From: Clostridiales bacterium
GTDB lineage: Bacteria > Bacillota > Clostridia > Oscillospirales > CAG-272
Direction: 5' to 3'
Length of the DNA: 35,131 nt
Assembly (NCBI GenBank): GCA_012522015.1
Contig: JAAYLD010000019.1
Span: 1 to 35,131, forward strand
The notes beneath the pieces were generated by a model. That model did not search any database, had not been told where the DNA came from, and saw nothing but the letters and a program-made list of their open reading frames with translations. This document shows, in pieces, positions 1-5,813 of the stretch. The stretch's first letter is position 1, and each line of letters opens with the position of its first letter. The position numbers and the translations under genes were made by a program.

Positions 1-2
1 CG

Positions 3-80
3 CAAACAATAAATCCATTCGGAAAAGTGGACTGTAAAAATGACAAATGTCTGGAAGCCCTTTATTTACCAGCTTTTTAG
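3..80 (+). CDS. possible C-terminal tail of an unidentified protein (partial)
   Basis: One plus-strand frame is open from the window edge to a TAG at 78-80 and reads as a plausible tail with two cysteines (KVDCKNDKCLEALYLPAF). It would converge on the rRNA methyltransferase gene that ends at 85. The stretch is too short to identify, and chance openness over 25 codons is quite possible, so this is only a candidate. The sequence upstream of the window would settle it. Confidence 0.25.
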   Translation, partial: QTINPFGKVDCKNDKCLEALYLPAF

Positions 81-84
81 CTCT

Positions 85-1716
85 TTATTTTTTAATTCTT
101 GACATCAATGTAACGCACTCCACATGCCCTGTTCTTGGGAACATGTCGACGGGGATGACGCGTTTGATAGTATAGCCCGCGGCGACAAAAGCGGCTGCGT
201 CGCGTGCGAGCGTATTTGGATTACACGAGATATAAACTACGCGCGAGGGGCCCGCGGCAGCGATTTTACGTGCAAGTTCTTCCCCGCAACCCGACCGCGG
301 GGGGTTGATAATAACAGCATCGGCATGAATTTTGACTGTCTTTAGCGTTGATGTATTGATATTTGAGTTGGAACTTGCCGAATACGACTTCCCTGCTTGT
401 GTTATATTGTTAGTGGCGTTGGTAAGTATTGAAGTCTTATCTTCACTATTAGTAAATTCGTCAGATGAGCTCACAGTTATGATGATGTTCCCTCTTGAAT
501 TTGTAAATGCGTCATCACCTGCATTTGATTTATTATCATCATCGGTATTCCCTACTCCACTGCTTGCGTCACCGCATATAAAATCGGCACCAACACCGTT
601 CATGCGCGCATTCTCGCATGCGTCGTCGACTGCCGCCGGGAAAATTTCAACGCCTATTAACCGCGCATCTACGCCTGACGCTTTGATAACCGATATTCCG
701 ACAGTTCCTGTGCCACAGTATAAATCAAGCAGCGTTTCACCATCATGAAGATCGATAAGCTCTGCCGCTGTTTTATATAAAATTTCGGCTCCGTCGTGGT
801 TCACCTGATAAAAAGAAGCAGGTGAGATGCGAAAACGGCAACCTAACAGTATATCTGTAATATATGGCTCGCCCTTCAGCAGGATATTGCCGCCGTTTTC
901 GCCTATAGACGTTGTCTTTTTTACTGATCCGCCCTTGTGGCGCGACGATTGATTATGGTTGCCGCCTGCACTGTTCGATACATCGTCGGAGGTGTCATTA
1001 TGCGCCGCATCAGGTGCTACTGTACGGGCAAATACGCCACGCAGTGACGGAAACGCTGACATCGCACACTGGGCAAAATCATCAGCCCATGCGGGGATAG
1101 TGCTGCATAACAGCGCAAGTGACATCTCGCCCGTACCACCAGCACGGCGCACGCAAATATGATGAACACCCGAAGCTCCACCTACACGACGCATATAATC
1201 GGCCACAAAAATCCGCAATTTATCAGCATCGCCATGAATAGGGCAAGCATCGGTGGGAACTATCTTCTTTGATGCGCGTTTATAATATCCGGTTGAGCCG
1301 TCCGGCATGACAGGAACTGTAAATTTACATCTTGGGGCAAATTCTCCTGCCGTTTTGACAGTATCCGAGGTTACGCGAAGGCCAACGCGTGCAAATGCTG
1401 ATGCTACATGATCACGTTTTAGTGTCAGCTCGTGTTCATACGATATATGTCGGAACATACAGCCGCCGCATCCGGCAACAAATGCAGCACAATCGGGTAC
1501 TTGTCTATACGGCGATGGCTCAATTAGTGTCTTTATCACACCCTCAAGGTATGAACGCCTCTGCCGTGTTATTTGCACGTCGGCTATGTCGCCATCAACA
1601 GCGCCGTAAACAAAAACAACACGGCCATCAGGCGCACGGCATACACCGGCTCCCATATTCGTTACGGATGTAATCTTTGCGCCCTTTAATATTTCGCTTT
1701 TATTCTGTATTTCCAT
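85..1716 (-). CDS. rlmD: 23S rRNA (uracil-5-)-methyltransferase, RlmD/RumA family
   Basis: SAM-dependent RNA m5U methyltransferase of the TrmA/RumA/RlmD family. A TRAM-like RNA-binding domain occupies about residues 8-65. Cys76, Cys83, Cys86 and Cys158 fit the family's [4Fe-4S] ligand pattern. The Rossmann motif LYCGTGTVG is at about 332-340, and the catalytic SCNP loop has its nucleophile at Cys498. Two features are odd. There are two low-complexity inserts rich in Asn, Ser, Asp and Thr, at about 235-275 and 385-462, which stretch the protein to 543 aa against roughly 400-460 in the family. The usual DPPR motif reads NPPR (residue 471). Start: ATG with an AGAGAG-type site upstream. The core motifs are intact, so it is probably functional. 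The exact target uridine cannot be read from sequence; firmicute paralogues (RlmCD) modify U747 and U1939. Confidence 0.88.
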   Translation of the reverse strand: MEIQNKSEILKGAKITSVTNMGAGVCRAPDGRVVFVYGAVDGDIADVQITRQRRSYLEGVIKTLIEPSPYRQVPDCAAFVAGCGGCMFRHISYEHELTLKRDHVASAFARVGLRVTSDTVKTAGEFAPRCKFTVPVMPDGSTGYYKRASKKIVPTDACPIHGDADKLRIFVADYMRRVGGASGVHHICVRRAGGTGEMSLALLCSTIPAWADDFAQCAMSAFPSLRGVFARTVAPDAAHNDTSDDVSNSAGGNHNQSSRHKGGSVKKTTSIGENGGNILLKGEPYITDILLGCRFRISPASFYQVNHDGAEILYKTAAELIDLHDGETLLDLYCGTGTVGISVIKASGVDARLIGVEIFPAAVDDACENARMNGVGADFICGDASSGVGNTDDDNKSNAGDDAFTNSRGNIIITVSSSDEFTNSEDKTSILTNATNNITQAGKSYSASSNSNINTSTLKTVKIHADAVIINPPRSGCGEELARKIAAAGPSRVVYISCNPNTLARDAAAFVAAGYTIKRVIPVDMFPRTGHVECVTLMSRIKK

Positions 1717-1833
1717 TTTATATAAATCTGCTCTCTTTGAAATAAAACCTATGTGATTTAATTACGATAATTACAGTCATACAGTATTTTAACACGATGT
1801 ATATTTTTTTGCTAATAACTTATATAATCGTAC

Positions 1834-1861
1834 GTTATAAGCGTTGTCTGTTTTTTGTCAA
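1834..1861 (-). promoter_or_regulatory. sigma-A type promoter for the rRNA methyltransferase gene
   Basis: On the minus strand TTGACA (1856-1861) is followed after 16 bases by TATAAC (1834-1839). The expected start lies a little over 100 bases upstream of the ATG at 1716. Hexamer match and position are good; no functional evidence. Confidence 0.55.
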
Positions 1862-1892
1862 GCTTTATGGCAGCAAAAAACTTACGCGCAGC

Positions 1893-1934
1893 AAAAAACA
1901 ACCAGTGGATTTATAAATCCACTGGTTGTTTTTT
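1893..1934 (-). terminator. intrinsic terminator of the cupin-ferredoxin unit
   Basis: A perfect 42-base inverted repeat (arms built on aaaaaacaaccagtggattta) flanked by A- and T-runs lies 27 bases after the ferredoxin stop codon. The symmetry gives a U-run on either strand. In context it ends the minus-strand ferredoxin transcript and insulates the methyltransferase gene that follows on the same strand. Confidence 0.85.
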
Positions 1935-1961
1935 AATATTTGGTTTTGCTCTTCCCTTTTT

Positions 1962-2156
1962 TTAGTCTTCCTCTACGGTAATGACTGAGGTAGGACAGCC
2001 CTCCTGAGCTTCAATGGCGTTGTCTTCATCTTCCTCCGGTACTTTATCTACGTATGCCTCAGCAAAGCCGTCGTCAGCAAAACGAAATACGTTCGGGCAT
2101 ACAGAGACACAGAAACCGCAGGCAATGCATCCGTCTCTGTCGATTTCAGCTTTCAT
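1962..2156 (-). CDS. small [4Fe-4S] ferredoxin
   Basis: A 64-residue low-potential electron carrier of the single-cluster type. The N-terminal CIACGFCVSVCP supplies Cys10, Cys13 and Cys16, and Cys54 in EGCPTSVI supplies the fourth ligand. This is the arrangement of Thermotoga-like monocluster ferredoxins. Cys20 is present, but the second cysteine that forms a disulfide with it in some relatives is not. The middle is strongly acidic (PEEDEDNAIEAQE), as usual for ferredoxins that dock onto basic partners. The start is preceded by an AAGAGGG-like site. It lies 36 bases downstream of the cupin gene on the same strand and ahead of a strong terminator, so the two are probably co-transcribed. Partner enzymes cannot be inferred. 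Confidence 0.9.
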   Translation of the reverse strand: MKAEIDRDGCIACGFCVSVCPNVFRFADDGFAEAYVDKVPEEDEDNAIEAQEGCPTSVITVEED

Positions 2157-2192
2157 AATAATAAACCCTCTTTTTTATATTACGGGTCGTTT

Positions 2193-2546
2193 TTACTTTT
2201 GCGCAGGTAGTGGAAACACAACGGTCAGAAGCATTTTAAATCGAGTTTTTGCTACGACAGCATGAGGGATACCTGCAGGCATGACAATCGTTTCACCACC
2301 CGACACATCATATTCCCTCCCGCCAATCGTAATGCGAGCCTCGCCTTCTAATATTGTAACCATTGCATCCCCGTCAGATGAGTGTGTGCTGATTTCCTCT
2401 CCCTTATCAAAAGAGAAAAGTGTGATGCTAACAGCACCGTTTTGAACAAACGTCCGGCTAATGATCTGCCCCTCTTTGTATTCGACAAGATCAGTCAGCA
2501 AAAGTACTTCTTCGGCTGCAATATTTTTTAAATACTTTGTTTTCAC
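2193..2546 (-). CDS. small cupin-domain protein
   Basis: A 117-residue single-domain protein of the Cupin_2 type. Motif 1 is around THSSDGDAMVTILEGEA (about residues 54-70) and motif 2 around MPAGIPHAV (about 91-99), with His residues placed as cupin metal ligands. Small stand-alone cupins bind a divalent metal or a small ligand; substrate and reaction cannot be read from sequence. The start is a GTG codon (the track writes it as M) with a GGGAG site 7 bases upstream. It is probably the first gene of a two-gene unit with the ferredoxin. Family confidence is high; function is unknown. Confidence 0.85.
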   Translation of the reverse strand: MKTKYLKNIAAEEVLLLTDLVEYKEGQIISRTFVQNGAVSITLFSFDKGEEISTHSSDGDAMVTILEGEARITIGGREYDVSGGETIVMPAGIPHAVVAKTRFKMLLTVVFPLPAQK

Positions 2547-2852
2547 CTATATACTCCCTTTATATTGTTAATCTTTTGCTGTTCATTTATTATTTCTTTT
2601 TGTAGACTTATTTTACGATATTTCTTATAACAAGTATTAATTCTACACCTATACATTAACACTTTTATTTTACAGCCATTGTTTTGATATATCAACACTA
2701 AAGTTCACTTTTCATCTGATAAAAAAGCACAAAACAAGACTTTTGTTTTGTGCTTTTTTATCATGCGGATATTATCCGTCGGGGCATGAAAAGAATAAAG
2801 CATATCAATTAATCGAACAATAATAAAAATAAAAGTAACTGAGAGTAAAAAA
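2547..2852. other. divergent intergenic region with palindromes and an orphan hairpin
   Basis: This 306-base AT-rich gap separates the minus-strand cupin gene from the plus-strand reductase gene and holds no convincing ORF. It contains a perfect 12-base palindrome, TTGATATATCAA (2684-2695), a possible operator. It also has a long terminator-like hairpin at 2718-2762 and a short palindrome CGGATATTATCCG (2765-2777). No unambiguous -35/-10 pair was found for either flanking gene. Confidence 0.5.
2718..2762. terminator. terminator-like hairpin not preceded by a gene
   Basis: Two 20-base complementary arms (gataaaaaagcacaaaacaa and its complement) enclose a 5-base loop and carry A/T runs that would make it a terminator on either strand. 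No annotated gene runs into it from either side. It could end a small RNA or act as a leader terminator for one of the two flanking genes. Confidence 0.6.
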
Positions 2853-3497
2853 ATGAAGAGGATGCTTTATATAATCGCAAATTCAAAATTAGAGGAGCAG
2901 TCGTCAAGCAGGACTGTCAGCAGAAGACTTGTCAATGCAATCATGGAAAAAGAAAATGATGTCGTTCTTGAGGAAGTGAATCTTTATGAAGACCACATCC
3001 CAAAGCTGAAGGGCTGTTATTACGAGAGCAGAAACGCTATTGTTAATTATGATGCAAGAAGCAAACTCAGTATAGAGGAGCAAAACGAAATTGTAAGAAT
3101 CGAAGAGTTATGCGATCAGTTTGTTGCGTCCGACATTTATGTGCTTGCAGCTCCGATGTGGAGTTTATCGTTTCCGTCTGTTGTAAAAGAATATCTCGAC
3201 TGCATAATACAGACCAACAAGACAATAGAATTTCATAATAACAAACCGTACGGGCTTTTAGGCGATAAGCAAAGAGTATTTATATATGTTCAGTCCTCCG
3301 GCGGCGACATTCCGTGGCTCTTAAAATCGGCACTCACAAAAGGCTTAAACTATGTGCAGGACATTATGAAATTCATCGGCATAAGTACGTTTTCTGAGCT
3401 TTTAGTTGACGGCACGGGAACAACGGAAGAGGAACGCCAAAAGGCAATAGAAGCTGCGACAGAAAAAATTCCGCACCTTATCGAAAAGTTGTTTTAA
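2853..3497 (+). CDS. flavodoxin-fold NAD(P)H oxidoreductase (AzoR/quinone-reductase-like)
   Basis: A 214-residue protein of the Flavodoxin_2 superfamily, which includes FMN-dependent NADH:quinone/azo reductases. Visible hallmarks are an N-terminal beta strand followed by a Ser-rich phosphate-binding region (IIANSKLEEQSSSRTVS), the active-site segment APMWSLSFPSVVKEYLD around residue 110, and the later IYVQSSGGDIPW segment near the flavin. Such enzymes reduce quinones, azo dyes or nitro compounds using NAD(P)H; the true substrate is unknown. Eight of nine arginines use AGA/AGG, unlike the CGC/CGT-rich core genes further on, hinting at different ancestry. It is monocistronic: divergent from the cupin gene and convergent with tspO. 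The ribosome-binding site is weak (GAGAG). Confidence 0.82.
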   Translation: MKRMLYIIANSKLEEQSSSRTVSRRLVNAIMEKENDVVLEEVNLYEDHIPKLKGCYYESRNAIVNYDARSKLSIEEQNEIVRIEELCDQFVASDIYVLAAPMWSLSFPSVVKEYLDCIIQTNKTIEFHNNKPYGLLGDKQRVFIYVQSSGGDIPWLLKSALTKGLNYVQDIMKFIGISTFSELLVDGTGTTEEERQKAIEAATEKIPHLIEKLF

Positions 3498-3576
3498 CAA
3501 GGCGTTATCAAAAGCAACCGATGATATTTTCAGACAAAAAGATACGGGCAATAATTCACGGGAAGTGTATGTCCTC

Positions 3577-4050
3577 TTAATTCAATGCAGCAACTCCGAT
3601 ATTTAAGTAAGTGGCGAACAAAATCCACACAAGATATGGAATTAAGAGATACGCTGCCGTTTTTTTGATATCGTAAAAATATTTCATTGTTATTATTACG
3701 AGAATATCCAGTAAAATGATGACAACGACAGCCACCCAGTACCACCCAAAACGGAAAAATACAACGGGCCATAAGAAATTGACAAATAGCTGCAGCCAAT
3801 ATAAATTTGTAACCTTCTCGCCATCAGGTGAGGAGGTCGTCTCATAAATGATATATACCGAAATGGCCATCAGAAGATATAGTATAGGCCATATAACACC
3901 GAACAACCACCCAGGCGGCGACAGCGGTGGTTTATCAAATGACGCATATACCCCGCTGGCATTGCCTGAAAGTATGTTTCCAAGCACGCCTACAATCTCG
4001 GTAATAATTACAACGATAATAAGCTGTAGCCAGTTAATCTTTTTTTTCAT
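3577..4050 (-). CDS. tspO: TspO/MBR family membrane protein
   Basis: A tryptophan-rich five-helix membrane protein of the TspO/peripheral benzodiazepine-receptor family, which binds porphyrins and other hydrophobic ligands and has been linked to tetrapyrrole handling and stress responses. The family signature appears as PPLSPPGWLFGVIWPILY near the end of the first loop, then the LYWLQLFVNFLWPVVFF helix, and a C-terminal LIPYLVWILFATYLN helix. The track starts at 4083, but a strong GGAGGG site sits directly before the ATG at 4050, giving 157 aa, the normal family length. It lies 115 bases downstream of the decayed flavodoxin gene on the same strand, so it may once have shared its transcript. 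Confidence 0.92.
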   Translation of the reverse strand: MKKKINWLQLIIVVIITEIVGVLGNILSGNASGVYASFDKPPLSPPGWLFGVIWPILYLLMAISVYIIYETTSSPDGEKVTNLYWLQLFVNFLWPVVFFRFGWYWVAVVVIILLDILVIITMKYFYDIKKTAAYLLIPYLVWILFATYLNIGVAALN

Positions 4051-4165
4051 AATAATCACCCTCCGGTATAAATATACGCGCACAGAGGGTGGAATATTAT
4101 ATTTACACTCTTAAAAAAGCACCTTTCACTCAGCCACACAAGCAACGGCGTAAGATTTTCTTCCC

Positions 4166-4610
4166 TTACGCCATCAAAACCATTTTCAACATTTGAAATG
4201 GTTTCGATGAATTCTTCATTTTTATCCTTTCGGTTTTCAGCATTTTCACTAAAAGGGACATTAAAAATTTATCCATGCCTTTCAGTTGCTTCACAGGCAG
4301 GCACCCGCCGCGCATATAAAAAACGGTACACCTACTATCTTATTTCTTCTCATAGCTTCATAGCTGTTTCATTGTCAGGTTCTGCTTTTAGTCCAATGCC
4401 CGTCGCGCAAACGGCAATGACTTTATGCTTTTTAAGTTTTCTTAAACCCTGTATCATCCCCGCTTTCATCCAACCTAAAAATATAACCTCTTCGTCGCTC
4501 CACACTTTATCAGGCTCTCTTGTCGTGAAAACCTTTAGCCCTGTCTTTTGCGAGAGCATATTTGCGTATTTCATCGTAAAACCCGTCTTAGATTCGCAAA
4601 CTATCACCAT
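4166..4610 (-). pseudogene. flavodoxin-domain protein, frameshifted remnant
   Basis: The reading frame starts well: VIVCESKTGFTMKYANMLSQ is the FMN phosphate-loop strand and helix of a flavodoxin-domain protein, followed by EEVIFLGWMKAGMI and VIAVCATGIG. It stops after 86 codons at AMKL. The missing second half is still legible downstream in other frames: a segment reading RNKIVGVPFF, and, after a run of six T that would need a seventh, a segment reading YMRGGCLPVKQLKGMDKFLMSLL down to a TAA at 4166. Summed, the pieces give about 148 residues, near the length of intact relatives. At least two indels have broken it. An 8-bp stem-loop (4147-4172) overlaps its end. Confidence 0.8.
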
Positions 4611-4723
4611 TTTGGCATCCCCCGATTATATATAAATGAATGCTATTTTGAATATTATACCAGAATTTAACTTACAAAAGCAAAAAAAATATGGCAGCAG
4701 ATGTGAAAAATTAAAAAATACTG

Positions 4724-4761
4724 AAAAGTGCACCCCGCGTTACAACGCGGGGTGCACTTTT
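4724..4761 (-). terminator. intrinsic terminator after the DtxR-family gene
   Basis: A GC-rich stem (gtgcaccccgcg paired with cgcggggtgcac), extended by A/T flanks, lies about 57 bases past the stop of the regulator gene. A T-rich stretch follows on the minus strand. It separates the regulator from the flavodoxin pseudogene. Confidence 0.85.
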
Positions 4762-4818
4762 TTTGAAGCTACATATACTTCTCTTTTTATTACCTCGTCA
4801 TATAAAAGCAACGGGCTG

Positions 4819-5415
4819 CTATATCATGTCCGTGTCAGAAGTGATATTTTCACCACTGTCAATATTATTATTCTGCCGCCCGACAACTTCGCTCATTTTC
4901 GCTTTCGCATCAAATAATAAACTATCTTTCTCATAAAGTTCAAAAAGCATTTTCCTGTAAGCGTCATATTGACTTTTCACCTCGGGATTGTCAGATAAAA
5001 ATTTATTCAGCGAATATATAGCAAAAAGAGCATTATGGCTTAAATCGTGTTCTATAAGCTCTGTATCTCTGAGAAGATTATCTTCAATCCCGAGATTACT
5101 TAAAAACTCTTGTACGATTTCATGCCGTTCTAAAAGATATCTGCCCACATTTTCCCCTGCCCCCGTCAGTTGAATAATGCCGTATTTTTTATATTCAACA
5201 AAGCCAAGCTCACAAAGCTTCTGTACTATCTTTGTTGTTGATGACGGACGAACATTCAGCTTATCGGCTAATTGGTTAATGCGCGCGTAGCCTTCGTCCA
5301 AACATATCCTATAAATCATTTCCAAATAATCTTCAAGGCTGGATGACAGTATTTTATTGCCGCTGTCGAGTATCTGATAGCCTCTTACAGTATAAAACTC
5401 CCTGTCAGTTTTCAT
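4819..5415 (-). CDS. DtxR/MntR-family metal-dependent transcriptional repressor
   Basis: Iron- or manganese-responsive DNA-binding regulator. The N-terminal winged helix-turn-helix reads LEDYLEMIYRICLDEGYARINQLADKLNVRPSSTTKIVQKL. The dimerisation/metal domain follows, with LLERHEIVQEFLSNLGI and IEHDLSHNAL supplying likely His and Glu/Asp ligands. A helical C-terminal tail replaces the SH3-like domain of DtxR. The track starts at 5469, but AGGAG at 5424-5429 points to the ATG at 5415, giving 198 aa and a more usual N-terminus. The gene is divergent from feoA-feoB with about 140 bases between starts. It therefore most likely represses the ferrous-iron transporter when Fe2+ is replete; that role is inferred from position. 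Confidence 0.88.
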   Translation of the reverse strand: MKTDREFYTVRGYQILDSGNKILSSSLEDYLEMIYRICLDEGYARINQLADKLNVRPSSTTKIVQKLCELGFVEYKKYGIIQLTGAGENVGRYLLERHEIVQEFLSNLGIEDNLLRDTELIEHDLSHNALFAIYSLNKFLSDNPEVKSQYDAYRKMLFELYEKDSLLFDAKAKMSEVVGRQNNNIDSGENITSDTDMI

Positions 5416-5503
5416 TTTCACATTCTCCTTTACTATTTTTATATGTAACAACTGTATTTGGAGTGTCATATCTTAGTTATTAGATTCGTGAAAAAAAGTT
5501 TCC

Positions 5504-5523
5504 CACAACTAATTTATGTTGTG
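5504..5523. promoter_or_regulatory. candidate operator between the DtxR-family gene and feoA
   Basis: The inverted repeat CACAAC-N8-GTTGTG lies in the divergent intergenic region, 32 bases upstream of the feoA start. The half-site ACAACT recurs at about 5446 nearer the regulator gene. Position and symmetry suit a repressor site controlling both genes, but the motif does not match the classical DtxR consensus closely. This is a suggestion only. Confidence 0.4.
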
Positions 5524-5555
5524 ATGTCGATAAAATAAAGGAGTTTTTATTTTTT

Positions 5556-5798
5556 ATGCGTTCAGATTTAATATCTCTTGATAAATTGCCCGTAGGCTCA
5601 TTCGGTAAGGTGCGAAAGCTCACAGCAGAGGGCATCTCGCGCAGAAGAATGCTTGACCTCGGTTTGATATACGATACAACTGTTGAAGCACTGTTAAAAA
5701 GCCCGGTCGGGGATCCGACTGCATATGAAATACGAGGAGCCGTAATCGCCATGCGTTCTGAGGAAGCGTCAAAAGTCCTCGTCGAGTCAATTCCTTGA
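5556..5798 (+). CDS. feoA: ferrous iron transport protein A
   Basis: An 80-residue SH3-like FeoA protein, a small cytoplasmic accessory of the FeoB ferrous-iron transporter. The family pattern is clear: LDKLPVGSFGKVRKL, the central SRRRMLDLGLIYDTTVEAL with the invariant Leu-Gly turn, and YEIRGAVIAMRSEEASKVLV at the end. It is preceded by an AAAGGAG site and followed after 15 bases by feoB, so the two are co-transcribed. FeoA is thought to modulate FeoB activity. Regulation by the divergent DtxR-family protein is probable. Confidence 0.95.
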   Translation: MRSDLISLDKLPVGSFGKVRKLTAEGISRRRMLDLGLIYDTTVEALLKSPVGDPTAYEIRGAVIAMRSEEASKVLVESIP

Positions 5799-5813
5799 CG
5801 AGGTGTCAATACA

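Noticed and set aside
332-748. 138-codon plus-strand ORF opposite the rRNA methyltransferase
   Set aside because: Shadow of the low-complexity inserts on the coding strand; no initiation signal and no recognisable domain.
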